Origin: Chelonoidis abingdonii
Lineage: Eukaryota; Chordata; Testudines; Testudinidae
Assembly (NCBI RefSeq): GCF_003597395.2
Contig: NC_133771.1
Coordinates: forward strand, 44,849,985 to 44,913,984
Length of the DNA: 64,000 nt
Reading direction: 5' to 3'
Shown one piece after another: positions 46,730-58,941 of this stretch (the stretch's first letter is position 1; every line of letters starts with the position of its first letter). The notes below the pieces were generated by a model. That model made no database searches. It saw only the letters and a program-made list of their open reading frames with translations, and was not told the origin of the DNA. Made by a program: the position numbers and the translations under genes.

Positions 46730-47507
46730 TGTCATAATATACTTCCTCAATCTGAACCTTAGAGTCCAAAAATGAGGTACTAGCATGAAATCCTCTAAGC
46801 TTAATTACCAGCTGCCACCAAATCAAACTCTGAGTGTCTGAGACAGAACAGATTCAATGCTCGTGAATCAACAAAGGGATTCCTCCTTCCCTCTCCCTTC
46901 TTCCCTCACCCAGAGGCAATACAGATTCAAGCTCCGTATCTAACACAAAGAGGAAATTTATCCTTCCCCTCTCCCACCAATTCCCTGGTGAGTACAGACT
47001 CAATTCCTTGACTTCAACTAGGGAAAAAATCAAACAGGTCTTAAAAGCAAAACTTTTATAAAAGAAAGAAAAAAGTAAAAGTTTATTTCTGTATCTAGAT
47101 GGTAAATTTACAGGGTCTTTCAGCTTATAGACACCGGAGAAAAAGCTGCCTCCAACAGAAATACAATTTAAAATACTTTTAGCCACATACACTAAAAACT
47201 CTACCAGCCAGATACACAGTTGCAAATGCAGAATATCAAAAGCTATAACCGCTTTTTAATCAATACTCACTATTCTGAAATATATATAGAGACGTAGCGG
47301 GAGATTGGCAAGAACCTGTGCACAGTCTAGTCCCGTCAGGACTCAGAGAGAACACACAGAAAAAAACCCCCAAGAAGCGCAAACAAAGGCTTCCCTCCAT
47401 CGAGATTTGAAAGTATCTTGTTTCCTGATTGGTCCTCTGGTCAGGTGTTGTTTGTTAACCCTTTCCAAGTGAAAGAGACATTAACCCTTAGCTATCTATT
47501 TATCACA
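46730..47507 (-). mobile_element. Solo LTR (family A/B), intergenic copy
   Basis: 778 bp. On the minus strand it runs from TGTGATAAATAGATAGCTAA to ATTATGACA. The flanks GCTAT (46725-46729) and ACTAT (47508-47512) are a 5-bp duplication with one change. It shares with the LTR at 35396-36288 the opening, the phrase ACACCTGACCAGAGGACC, a GGGAATTGGTGGGAG block and the end. No internal region is present. The open frames inside have no retroviral motif. Confidence 0.8.
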
Positions 47508-47629
47508 ACTATTAGCAATATAATCCAGCTAGTCCAACTAACATTTTATACATATAATCTATCCATAACTGTCAAAGTAAATCCATTGTACAAATATACC
47601 AGATTTACCATAGTTATGACATTCTGATT

Positions 47630-47757
47630 ACCTTTCTGGGACCTGAAGAAGAGCTCTGTGTAGCTCAAAACAGGAGTTGGTCCAATCAAAGATATTACAT
47701 CACCCACCTTGTCTCTCTCATATCCTGGGATTAACATGGCTACAAGAACATCTCAGA
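47630..47757 (+). repeat. SINE-like repeat, second family
   Basis: Contains CCTGAAGAAGAGCTCTGTGT then AGCTCAAAACAGGAGTTGGT, a stem-loop built like that of the first family (CTGAAGA, stem, C-AAA), followed by ATATTACATCACCCACCTTG and GGCTACAAGAACATCTCAGA. Related to 39630-39870. No clean duplication found. Confidence 0.65.
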
Positions 47758-47861
47758 TTGTAAACCCTGTTATTGCACTAAAATAGTGCAATATTGGATG
47801 CTGACAGTAGATGGAGCTACGGTTTCTAGGAGCATGCTGTTTAAGAAGGGAATTCTAAGTA

Positions 47862-48084
47862 CAGGTCTGCTGCATCTTAGGTGCATGTAACATGCACGAT
47901 TTCAGTTTTACGCGGTCCACAAAAACAAGAAAAAAAAAAAGAGAAAAATAACAATTTAAATACTGCTTCTGTACTGCAGGCAATTCCGCCGGCCATTACA
48001 CTCAATGTAACTTTGACTATATGCGATTTTCACTTTACGCACTGACTCCAGAATGTAACCCCAGCGTAAGATGAGACAGACCTG
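47862..48084. mobile_element. TA-flanked MITE (Tc1/mariner or pogo type)
   Basis: 223 bp. Left end CAGGTCTGCTGCATCTTA and complemented right end CAGGTCTGTCTCATCTTA differ at three positions. TA lies on both sides (47860-47861 and 48085-48086). An A-rich run sits inside. Non-coding. Different terminal sequence from the MITE at 3265-3460, so a separate family. Confidence 0.8.
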
Positions 48085-48086
48085 TA

Positions 48087-49929
48087 AACATTAGAATAAC
48101 AAAGAGGAAAAACAGCTCCAGCACTTCGGGAAAGAAGGAAATGGAAGTCATTACAGTTGATGCAAAAAGAGGGGGCACAATGGGAAGAGGCTGAAAGTGT
48201 GGAACATTATGAGCAAGGGAGAGGGAGAGAAGTCATACAAAGATACTGGAGGAAGCAGGAGGTCAGGCCATCCAACCTCTAAAGATGCTACTGAGGGATC
48301 TGCCCACCAGGAGAGTAAAAGGACACTAGAATTCACCAAAGAAGATAATGGTAGATAATGTAAGGTTGCCACCTGGCTGGTTTTAACTGATCTGGCTACT
48401 TTTGTACTGCCTTGCAAGTTAAAAGATTTAACGTTCTGGGTTTTGTTTTGCTTTTTTTACCACTTGGGACGCATCGCAGGCTTCCCAAAAAAAGTAAGTT
48501 TTCAGGAGAGATTTAAGGGAGTTGTTGTTTGGCAACCACAATCGATAACTTTTAGTATTTAGGAGGCAGCATACAAAACACATGTAGATGCTTGTGGGAG
48601 AAACAGACAAATCACAATATAACGCCTGGGTAAGAGAATGTGAGATGAAGTGGATTTTTAGTCTAATAGGAGAACTGCCTACAGTCAGCATGAACATTGT
48701 CTTAATTATAATTCCCAAACCACCAGAATAAAAAATAAAAGCTCCGCTGGGTGGTGACTTTGGTGGCTCCCACACACCCAGTTTATTTGGAGCCCAGTCT
48801 CTGGAAAAAAGGAGCAAATTTAAGGTTGTTCATGTGGCTTTATCAACAGTAGAATGTTAGCAAATTAAGCAGTCAGATGGGATAAGTGAAGTGTTGAGGT
48901 TGGAGTTTTATCCTGTGTAAATTCTTTTTGTTGATTGTTTTTGTGAGTTTAACATTAACTAATTTGTGAGAGAAAATGCAGAAAGCTTTAAAAATGTTTA
49001 AATTACAAATATATCTTTGAGTCCATATCAGGTTTGACGTTTCCTCAAACTTTATTCACCCACATAATCTGTGGATCATTAAGGAGTATTAAGTATATCG
49101 AGGCAAGGTGTATGTGGAAAATTGAATTTGCATATTGAAGTCATTATCCCTTTAGAGCTCCTCTGGTCCTTTATGTCTCTGTGATTGCTACACATGCACA
49201 TTACCTCCGCATATTGAACATTGGAGAGAAAGGTCTGATGACACACTGTACATGTGAGAGAGCCATTTTACAACATTAATTAGATTCTTACATATATTTT
49301 TTACCTCCAGATTGAGAGAGAGATAAGGCCACATTAGATATAAATCATTTGTTAAATATATGTATTTATTTAGCATTTTAAACTAAAATCTGTGTGTGAC
49401 AAGAATAGTGAGAGGATGTCTAAAGCCCAGAATTCTGGGATCTATCTATCAAGATACAGAAACATTTATATCCTTAGGTCCAATATGATAACAATTCAGA
49501 TACACATATTTTTACACTATTTAGTTTTAAAACAAAATAAATTCCCAACTTCAGTGATGGGGGTGGGACTCCAGTTACAGGAGAAAGTTCTCTTAATCCA
49601 CTCCTATATTAAACATTTTCATTTTGCTTCAATAGTGAACATAGAGCTGTTTTTTCATTTTTCGTTTGTTTGTTTGTTTTTAAAAAGGAAATAGTTTCTT
49701 TACTGAAAAATGCAGTTTCGGTCAATCCCAAACTATTCATGACTTTGTGTCAAGTTTGCCAAACAGTTTTGGTGAAACCAAAGAATCAAAATGTTTCAGT
49801 AACATTGAAACAAAATGTTTCATTTTGATCAAGCCTGTTTTTTTTTCCTTTTTCTTTTCTGATTACAAGCACTTGTACAAAGGCAGAAGACTAGATTCCC
49901 CCCAAAAATGCTGCTAGGGAGCAGAGGTG
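48087..49929. other. No gene recognised
   Basis: No supported gene or repeat. The longest frame (129 codons, minus, 48428-48817) lacks any recognisable domain. A GTTT microsatellite lies near 49663-49682. Confidence 0.45.
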
Positions 49930-50340
49930 GAGGAGGAACTCCCCTGTAACCTTCAGTGCAGTGGCTGTGGGAGACCCAAGTTTAATTCACCAAGTGAGGT
50001 GAAGCGATTTCAGCTTGAGTCTCCAGGATAGGCTGGTGTGTTTTTATCTCAGTATCTCCTGTTGAAGGTGCTCCACTGTATATAAATAATCATTGGTGCA
50101 AGGACTTGAACTTGGCTTCCTCCCCATCATGTGAATTCACTTACCCCAAAGCTATAGAGTCATTCTCACTCTCTTCCCTTGGCCCAATGGCTATTCATTG
50201 TCATCATGAATTATTATAGCTATGTGTGTAACACCGACAGATTCCGGTTGTCAGTGGGCAGGATCAAACCAGGGACCTCTAGAACTTAGTGCATGAGCCT
50301 GTATCGCATGAGCTAAAAGCCAACTGGCGGTTAGCTTAGG
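49930..50340. repeat. tRNA-like sequences in opposed orientation
   Basis: Three tRNA-like stretches. Plus, about 49957-50000: GTGGCTGTGGGAGACCCAAG then TTTAATTC. Minus, about 50096-50163: complement of CAAGGACTTGAACTTGGC. Minus, about 50250-50330: complement of GGCAGGATCAAACCAGGGAC with GCATGAGCTAAAAGCC upstream on that strand. Each keeps an A-box-like and a B-box-like segment but no full cloverleaf, so they are not tRNA genes. They resemble the arrangement at 53430-54440. Confidence 0.5.
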
Positions 50341-50451
50341 TTGTAGAGTAGGCTCATTTTACTCTCTTTAAGTGGTCTTGGTGCCACTAGATGGGACAGA
50401 ACACAACACCCTGGAGGTGTGTGGGTTACATGCACACACTACACCTTAGGT

Positions 50452-50706
50452 CTGTATAAGTTATGTCGCTCAGCCACCTCCCCGAGTGATGTGAGTTACA
50501 CTGATGTAAGTGCTGGCATAGACAGCATTATGTCAGAGCACGAAGCTTGGGATAGAGCAACCACCACTCACAGGGACTGGAGTAATTAAGTCGACAGGAG
50601 AGATCTTTCCCGTCGACTTAAAGCATCTGCACTAGCAGCACTACAGCGTCTCAACTGCACCAGTGCAGCTGTGCACTGTAAGCTCTGTAGTGCAGTCACA
50701 GCCTGA
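50452..50706. mobile_element. MITE of Harbinger-like type
   Basis: Carries internal inverted stretches, such as AAGTCGACAGGAGAG near 50588 and CCCGTCGACTTAAAG near 50610, and a CAGCACTACAGCGTCTC region. Wording recalls the short GTGTAGAC-ended MITEs elsewhere in the window. The ends are decayed and no duplication is visible. Confidence 0.45.
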
Positions 50707-50831
50707 GAATTGATCCCCCGAGCTTGGCATTTTGTTAAGTTAGTCCTTTGGGCTTTGCTTCTATACAAATGCCTGAAATTAAAAAGAAAAATTTTAGGCC
50801 ACATCAAAACAAAACAGTTTATTTAATTGGT

Positions 50832-50935
50832 TCCAGAAGGGACCATTGTGATCCTCTAGTCCGATGTCCTATGTAACACAGGCCTTAGAACTTTCCCTGG
50901 AATAATTCTAGTTTGAATTAGGTTTAGGATCAATT
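50832..50935 (-). mobile_element. CR1 3' end fragment
   Basis: CCAGAAGGGACCATTGTGAT followed by CCTCTAGTCCGATGTCCT is the complement of the CR1 3' untranslated end. About 100 bases, extreme 5' truncation. Confidence 0.65.
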
Positions 50936-53420
50936 CAAGCATTTTCAAGCACACTCAATTTGCTTTCAACTTATCAATTCACTCAAAATTTGGGGGGAAA
51001 AATGGTTTTGGTTCAACTTGAAACTACTTTTTTTCAATTTTTAGAATTGACAGCAAACCAAAAAATCCGTTGTTCACCCTGCTCTAAATATAGTGTTGTT
51101 AAAAGATGTAGAATTGAAAGCACTGGAGTCTGAGGTCCTCTTTACAGCTACATAACAGATATAAACAGGCACAGGTGCAACTGAGACTTCAACTACATTG
51201 TGTTAGCAAAGTATTCACTTAGCCAGACTAACTCTGTGGCTGAGAGAATAATTCAGTTCCAACACCCATTTAATATTTGGGCCACTCTGCTGAGATATGA
51301 AGAAGAGTGCTAATTACTGCCAACTGCAAAGTTGGTTTCTGTGATGTGGCCATCTGTTTTACAGAGATTGAAATATTTAGTTATTTTTAAGAGGTAATTA
51401 AAAGTGTCGGAAGACCAGCCATTCATTATTTAAAAGCCACCAAATCTAAAGCCAGGTGGACATTACCACCCTCATGAGCTGCATTAGAGCCACTATCTAT
51501 AGCTCTGTATCAAATCCTCTGAGCCATCCAGTTCATGAGACACTCTTCATGAGTGTCTTCTTCTCCAACTGCCCTCTTCTATATATTAGAAGGAAATATG
51601 TATGTTCTGTTTATGTCTTTGAAATATCTGCTTTTTGTCCATACTGACAGTAATTTCCTTTCGAGTAGACCATATTTAGATTTTTTTTAATGATGCTTTT
51701 GGGCTGAAACTGATCGGAACTCCAGTCCCAGAATGTATTTCAGTGGCTGAACATAGAAAAGAGAAAGATCTGGAGGGGGCAGGGAGGGAATTAAGCAGCA
51801 GCATGTTCAGGCTCTATTAACATGCTGCTATATTACTGTGAGTTCTTCACAGACAAGAGAATGGTACAAGGAAAAACAAATGAGCCTATGTACCAAGGAT
51901 TTCTGCTGTGAGGTTGAATTTCACAGGTGCTGTATTAAGCTAAAATAATTGGACTTTCTGAGGCTGTGCAGTATTAAACTTAGGGTGGTAATATTCATCA
52001 CATTCGTTCTCATAATCTAGGAAAGACTATGGGACTGCAGATTAGGCCTACTTTGTCATCTAGGACAGGCTATGGGCTAGTAACTACATCCCCGGCTACA
52101 CAGAGATTTACACCATTGTGCCAAATAACGTGAATTTCAACCTACAAGCATAAACTGTTCATAAATGACTGCAAATTGTATCCTATAATTCAGTTGAGAT
52201 ATCAAAAGAAATGAGGCAATAGCTACAAGGGTTTTTATTACTTTGCTTTTAAAATGAAATAAACAATGACTTCATTTAGCTGCATGACTCTGGAGCCTAG
52301 ATACATGATGAGCTGGTATTGAAGCTTTCTGCATGTTTTAGTTTTTTGATTTGCTAACAAGTCAATCATTAAATAATTATCTTACTTTGAAATGCCAGAG
52401 ACTCAAAGAAAAAAATGTATAATTTAAAAAAAGCATTGATATGATAGTTCTTTAATGTATGTAATTTACAAAATTGTCTCCACCATCTCTTTCACCTGGA
52501 AGCAGGAATTAAATTTCTTTATTGACACGCACCAAAAAATCACTTTTGCTGACTTTTAGGAAATCCAAAGCCAATTAAAGACATTGCTGTGGGACAATAT
52601 AGGTGCAGCAATAAAAAATAAAACACAAATCAGAGTTTTAAAAAGTTTAAACAATGGATTATTTCATGCAGCCAACACAATAATGAGTCAATTTCCATGT
52701 AAATTAGTTCATTATTATTAATATCTGCTGGTTCCTGAGCACAGAGTGAACCAATTTTCCCAAAACACTGCTGGGGAAAAAGAGCTGGTAATAAGTAGCT
52801 TCTCTTTTGTTAAAGCAGGAAAATTTAGTAAACTGGCATCTGCATGAAATTCCTAAATAAAATAAAAAACCTGGCAAAGAAGCCAGTTTTGCCATTAGAT
52901 TGAATGGAGCCAGACTGAGCATACAATGCTAAATTTCCTTCTCCCAGTGGTCTGAAAACAGCTTGCACAAGCTAGGCCCTGGTATTCATACCTCTTTAGG
53001 GCTCATTTGGTAATTTCCTGGAATCTAGTTGTTTATGCTGAAACAGTCTGATGCCTTACTCTCTTCTAATCACTCAATAACGTCCCATCCCCCTATACAC
53101 TTATATATCTGCTTAACTTTATGTATATGAGTTGTCCCATTGCTGTCAATGCCTTAGTTAGGGTGGAAAATAGAAATCAATATTGTTGTTCACAATGATA
53201 TTTGCTTGTTTACACAATTCAGTACAAGCCTATCTGCTTGTTCTCAGGCTTTTGGGGGATTTCTCGGGACCTCATAGCGATCTCCAATATCTCTAGGCTC
53301 TTGGGAGTGTAAATATGAAAACAGATTTTCTTATACACTTACATGGCCTCCATTACCATAGGATCTGAGCACCACACAATCGTTAATATATTTATGGTCA
53401 CAACTATCTATTTTACAGGC
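50936..53420. other. AT-rich DNA, no gene recognised
   Basis: About 2.5 kb without a supported gene or repeat boundary. Confidence 0.5.
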
Positions 53421-53429
53421 ACAGCGAGA

Positions 53430-54443
53430 CTAAGGCCTAGATCCACAAAGGTACTTAAGTACCTAAATCCATAAAACCCCTGCTTGGCTGCCACCTAATC
53501 CTGTAGGTGTCTAAAATCCCTCAATATCTACATTTTTTTGCTGTAAAAGTTATGTAGGCACCTAAGTTTTTACCTCTGGGAGGCACACGCCTCACTCTAG
53601 GAGTCCAGAGACCTAAGCCCCAATGGGGCCCTCAAACATGGTGATGATAGCATTTGCCCTGCCTATCTTGCCTGCAGAGCCTGATCCAGAAGGTGTTCTC
53701 TGAGCACACCTACTGGCTTGGCACCATTCAAAATCCAGCAGAAGGAGGAAGAGCTAATGCCTCCCTTATAACTTTTAGTCCAATGATTAAAGTACTAATT
53801 CAGCACAAAGGAGACCCGAGTTTCATTGCCCTGCTGTGGAGAAGGGATTTAAACATGGGCCTCTTATCTCTCAGGTGCGTACCTAACCACTGGGCTATGG
53901 GGTAGTCTGATGTTGAGTGCCCTCAGTCTTTGCCATTGAAGCTGTTCCCCTTTGGATTAAATAATTAAAGAATAATTGGAGCACAGGGTCTCTAGACCCA
54001 AGGGCTGCCACTTCCCATGAACACACCTTAGCCACCAACCTACAGAATAATTCTCTTGCTATGTCTTTCCCTGACCCAATAACTATTTAAATGTTTAACC
54101 AAAGTGGACCAGCTGCAGCAGGAGAGACTGAGGGAGACACATATCAGAATACTTCATAGCCCCATGATCAGGGCATGCTCCTGAAAAATAGAGATCCCCT
54201 GTTCAAATCCAGTCTTCCTCCTCAGGCAGTGGTAGGAATTGAAGCTGGGTCTCACATCCCACATGAGTGCTCTAACCATTCAGCTAACAGTTATAAGGGA
54301 GGCACCATCATCTTCTCTCCAGTATGTCTTGCAATAAGGGTTTAGTAGCCTAAGCTATCTGACTCCGGGACAAGGGTTCCCAGCTGTGATTTACAAGAAG
54401 AGTTAGGCACTCCCACCTAGCCCAGACTAAGGTGATTAACTCT
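53430..54443. repeat. Dispersed element with tail-to-tail tRNA-like pairs
   Basis: Begins with AGATCCACAAAGGTACTTAA wording and holds two opposed pairs of tRNA-like stretches. Pair 1: plus about 53765-53835 and minus 53841-53906 (minus strand GCCCAGTGGTTAGGTACGCA and TGTTTAAATCCC). Pair 2: plus 54154-54220 (CTGTTCAAATCC at 54199) and minus 54231-54292 (minus strand AGCTGAATGGTTAGAGCACT and GCTTCAATTCC). They keep A- and B-box-like segments but lack a complete fold. The element appears to continue after the Harbinger insertion at 56433-56523. Similar sequence occurs at 16170-16900 and 49930-50340. Confidence 0.5.
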
Positions 54444-56432
54444 GGCCTAGTCTACACTACGCATTTAAATCGATTTAAAGAGCGTTAAATCGATTTAATG
54501 CTGTACCCGTCCACCCTACAACGCCCTTTATATCGATATAAAGGGCTCTTTAAATCGATTTCTGTACTCCACCCCGACGAGAGAGGTAGCGCTAAATTCG
54601 ATATTAACATATCAGATTACGGTTAGTGTGGACGAAAATCGACATTATTGGCCTCCAGGCGGTATCCCACAGTGCACCACTGACCGCTCTGGACAGCAAT
54701 CTGAACTCGGATGCAGCGGGTAGGTAAACAGGAAAAGCCCCGCGAACTTTTGAATTACATTTCCTGTTTGCCCAGCGTGGAGCTCTGATCAGCATGGGTG
54801 GCGATGCAGTCTCAAATCCAAAAAGAGCTCCAGCATGGACCGTACGGGAGATACTAGATCTGATCGCTGTATGGGGAGACAAATCTGTTGTATCAGACCT
54901 CCGATTACAGAACAGAAATGCCAAGCGTTTGAAAAAAAAACTTCCAGGATCACAGCGCTGCGTGACAAGCGTAACGGGAAGCCAGAGACTCAAATGGACG
55001 CTCATGGATGGAGGGGGTACTGAGGACTCCAGCTATCCCACAGTCCACAGCAGTCTCTGAAAATTTGTATTCTTGGCTGAAGCTCCCAATGTCTGTAGGT
55101 TCAAACACATTGTCTGCATGGTCAGGAATAGCTCCTCAGTTCCCCCCCCACGTGAAAGAAAAGGGAAAGAAATCATTTCTTGACTTCTTTCAATGTCACC
55201 CTATGTGTACTGAATGCTGCTGGTAGACGCGATGCTGCAGCAGTGAAGAGCAGTATCCGCTCCCTCCCCCTCCTCGTGGTAGACGGTACAAATGACTGAT
55301 ATCCATCGTCACCATCAGCCCGTGAGTGCTCCTGGCTGGCCTCAGGTGAGGCTGGCGGGGGCGCCTGGGTAAAAATGGGAATGACTCCCAGTTACTCCCA
55401 GTAGATGGTACAGAACGGCTGGTAACTGTCTTCATCATAGCAACTGGGGGCTGAGCTTCATCAGCCCCCTCCTTTCCTGTGTAAAGAAAGATTCTGTACT
55501 GCCTGGACTGTCATAGCCCCGGGAGCTGCCTCCCCTTCATTTTTATCTCACTAACAAGTCTCTGTTTCTTATTCCTGCATTCTTTATAACTTCATGGACA
55601 CAAATGGGGGAGCACTGCCACGGAGCCCAGGAAAGTTGGGGGAGGAGGGAAGCAATGGGTGGGGTTGTTGCAGGGGCACCCCTGTGATACTGACACGGAG
55701 CAGCTGTGCTCTGATACACTGGTCCTCTAATACACTTGCCCCCTATTCTAGGCAGGACTGACTCTATTTTTAGAAACCATAAGGGAGGGATTGACTCAGT
55801 CCCAAGTGAGTCAATCCCAATTTTTGCTTTTGCGTTGCGCCCCCGCATTTCAGCCAGGGCACTCATGATAGCAGCGGACAGTACAGAGGGGGAGAGGAAC
55901 CGTCATCTCATTGCCAGTTTTCTCTGGCAATAGACGGTACAGAACGACCGGTAACCATTTCTGCTATCATTGCAAAAGCAAGTGAATGCTGCTGTGTAGC
56001 GCTGGAGTATCGCCTCTCTCTCCGCGGCATCCAGTACACATACGGTGCCGGAAAAAAAAAAAAGCTAAATGGGCTCCATGGTTGCCGTGCTATGGCGTCT
56101 GCCAGGGCAATCCAGGGAAAAACGGCGCGAAAGGATTGTCAGCTAATGTTTTTCCCGGAGGAATGAATGACTGATGACATTTACCCAGAACCACCAGCGA
56201 CAATAATGATTAACCAGAATTCCAAGGGGTGGGGAGACTGCGGGAACTATGGGATAGCTACGGAAGAGCTATCCACAATGCAACGCTTCAGAAATCGACG
56301 TTAGCCTCGGACCATGGACGAACAACGCCGAATTACTGGTGCCTAGTGTGGCCGCATGAAATCGAATTATAATATCAGTTTATAAAACTGATTTTAGCTA
56401 ATTCGATATTATCCGTATGTGTAGACGTGGCC
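54444..56432. mobile_element. Third PIF/Harbinger-type element, 2 kb, non-autonomous
   Basis: 1989 bp. Ends GGCCTAGTCTACACTACG and, complemented, GGCCACGTCTACACATACG; flanked by TCT (54441-54443 and 56433-56435). The left subterminal region repeats the palindrome-like AAATCGATTT several times, and a TTTATATCGATATAAAG palindrome lies near 54527, likely transposase-binding sites. It retains a Myb/SANT-type fragment (54794) but I find no transposase. A motif near TAGACGGTACAGAACGAC recurs three times (about 55278, 55400, 55930). Confidence 0.8.
54794..55060 (+). pseudogene. Myb/SANT-type fragment of the third Harbinger element
   Basis: From the ATG at 54794 the frame reads KRAPAWTVREILDLIAVWGD, close to the KRAPAWSNGELMDLISVWG of Harbinger copy 1, with both Trp residues of the SANT-like helix and a following NRNAKRL stretch. 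After about residue 48 the frame shifts and the C-terminal half of the domain is lost in this frame (a QTR/NGKPETQMD-type continuation is visible in another). The homologous opening links this element to the two larger Harbinger copies. Not functional. Confidence 0.7.
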
Positions 56433-56524
56433 TCTGTGAAAGAGACAGGACTTGTACACATCCCTCTCGTTAGAATCCTCCCATGGTTTGCTTAGGCGGC
56501 TCCCAGCAAGTGTGTTTGTCTTGT

Positions 56525-58305
56525 AGATCTGTCTGCTCCCGCCCTGTTCCAGAGGGCTATGGACCAGATCTTGTGTGGCTTGTCAGGAGTTCAGTGCTAT
56601 CTGGATGACATCCTGGTCACTGGAAGGAATGAAGAGGACACTTAAAGAGAATTGAGGCTACCTCTAGGATTGCGAGTCTGCAAAGACAAGGTGGTGAATA
56701 CTTCCAGCCTCTGTTGAATATTTGAGTCACATTGATGCTGCGGGTCTTCACAAGGCCCCCGCAAGTTAAGGCTATTGTGGAGGCCCCCCACTTCAAAATG
56801 TTAGCCAGCTGTGCTCATTTCTAGGCCTATTGAATATTATGGAAGTTGATCTCACAGTTAGCCACACTGCTAAAACCACTTCACAAACTCCTTAGGCAGA
56901 ACAAGACCTGGAAGTGGATGAAGCCTGTAATGTTGCATTTAACAAAGCTAAGGATGCATTGCTAAATTCTGAAGTTCTAACACACTTTGATCCATCCTTA
57001 CCCCTACAATGGCCTGCGATGCCTCCCTTATGGAGTGGGATCAGTCATGTCACGCATTATGCCTTCGGGAAGAGAGACCTATTGCTTTTGCTTCACGCAC
57101 TCTAAGCAAAGCAGAAACTAACTATGCCCAAATCGAACGTGAGGCATTGGAATCATTTTTGGAATTCAAAAGTTTCATCAGTACCTGTTTGGGCACAAGT
57201 TTACTCTCTCACAGACCATCGACCTCTGACATCAATTTTGGACCCTACAACAGGCATTCCCCCATTAGCTGCTAGTCGCATGGATTGTTGGGCATTGTTA
57301 CTTCAGTGCACACATATGAAATCAAATATCGGAAATCCACTCTGCATGGAAATGCAGATTGTTTCTCAAGGTTGCCTTTCCCGTCAATCATCAAGATCTG
57401 CCCAAAAGGAAATCTTCTACTTTGAACAGGTAGGAATACACCCATCACTGCTACTCAGATAAAGAAGGCATTCGTGTTGACCCAGTATTGTCAAAGTTAT
57501 TGACCTGGTGATGCATGGAAATCTCGAGAACCCCTCCAGTCTCATCCGATCTTGTTACTACATGTCAAGAGGATGGAGTATCAATCCAATCTGGTTGTTT
57601 ATTGTGGGGGAGACGTGTCATTATCCCACCAGAGATCACAGATGTTAGAACAGCTACATTCCAGTCACTGTGGAATAGTGTACATGTAGGAAATTGCACA
57701 AAGCTATTTTGGTGGTCTGGATTGGACAGTGCTATTGAAGAGAAGGCAAGAGCTTGTATGTCATGTCAGGGTGTCAGGAATGCACCCCAGTGGGTGCCCC
57801 TGCACCCATGGGACTGGCCTGAAAACCCGTGGCAACATATTCACATTGACTTCGCTGGCCCCTTGAAGGAAGCATGTTCTTGGTGTGATAGCTGCTTATT
57901 CTAAATGGCCAGAAGTCTCTAATGCAGTCCACTACTGCAGAGAGTACTATCCAAAAACTATGGGACCTTTAGTCATTTCGGTCTGCCAGAACAACTTGTG
58001 AGCGACAACAGACCACAGTTCGTCTCTCAGGAGTTTCAAAATTTTATGAAGGCAAATGGGATACACCACATCATGTCAGCACCATATCATCCATCCACCA
58101 ATGAATTAGCTGAAAGATTTGCGCAGACAATGAAACAAGTTTTGAAATCAGCAAGGGAACAACACTCCATTCAAAAGCTTCTGGACACCTTCTTACTTTC
58201 CTACAGAAACACACCTCATGGTATGACCAAGGCATCCCTGGCCTTTCTAATGATGGCACGACAGCTGTGCACTTGGTTTGATCTGCTGAAACCTTCTGAA
58301 CCCTG
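56525..58305 (+). pseudogene. Gypsy pol pseudogene
   Basis: Shifting frames show APALFQRAMDQ and the reverse-transcriptase active site YLDDILV (56598-56618). RNase H follows: ACDASL with its catalytic Asp near 57013, IAFASRTLSKAETNYAQIE (57084 on), then LTDHRPLTS in another frame. The integrase has part of its zinc-binding region (ARACMSCQ), WDWPENPWQHIHIDFAGP with the first catalytic Asp (about 57848), SDNRPQFVS with the second (about 58000; the usual Gly of the DNGPQF motif is Arg) and NELAERFAQTMK with the catalytic Glu (about 58113). Stops and frameshifts separate these, so no enzyme is made. Confidence 0.85.
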
Positions 58306-58941
58306 ACAAATTGTGCAATGTCAGCAGCAATATCAAGTCATCAGATGGGCACCCAGAGCAAAAGACCGAACCTTTAGCTCGGGACAGCCCGTTTTGGCTC
58401 AGAATTATACTTCTGGAGCTAAATGGGTCCCTGTCACGATCATCGCTCAAACAGGACCTGTTTCCTACACAGACTGCAGAGAATCTCACCTGGTGGTGAT
58501 ATGTAGATCATCTGTTGCCAGGTCATGCCAGTCCTCAGGACACATCTTCAGTTGAGTGGTCTGACTTCACCTCTTCTGGCGAGACACCAATCAAGAATCA
58601 CCTGTTCCTGACTGTTCTCCTTCATTACTGCTGGCGACTGAGATACCCCCTTGCCTGGAACTAGCTGATACGACCTCCTAACCTGTTCATGCAATGAAGC
58701 TTAAGCCCGTTGTCAGGCCTTTGCCCAAGATACTTTCGGGTGCAACAACATCAGAAGTTTGCCGTAATCCACCTAGAGAGAGAAGACCTCCTCAATGTTT
58801 GGCTCTTTAGCTGGGGTGAACCCATGGTTCTGAGGCAAAATAATGCCCGGGGTTTAGCCAGGAATGGAGGCAGTCTACCCTCCTTCTCTAATTTAGTGTT
58901 TGTTTTATTTAGGGGATGTTCTTATTAAGGGGGGAGGAATA

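Noticed and set aside
48428..48817. 129-codon minus-strand frame as a host gene
   Set aside because: No domain, no codon pattern and no splice context; expected by chance in 64 kb.
54231..54292. Possible tRNA gene on the minus strand
   Set aside because: A- and B-box-like segments are present, but I cannot fold acceptor and anticodon stems, and the unit recurs in a dispersed element.
54604..55005. 133-codon minus-strand frame
   Set aside because: Antisense to the Myb/SANT-type fragment of the third Harbinger element, whose match in sense is clear.
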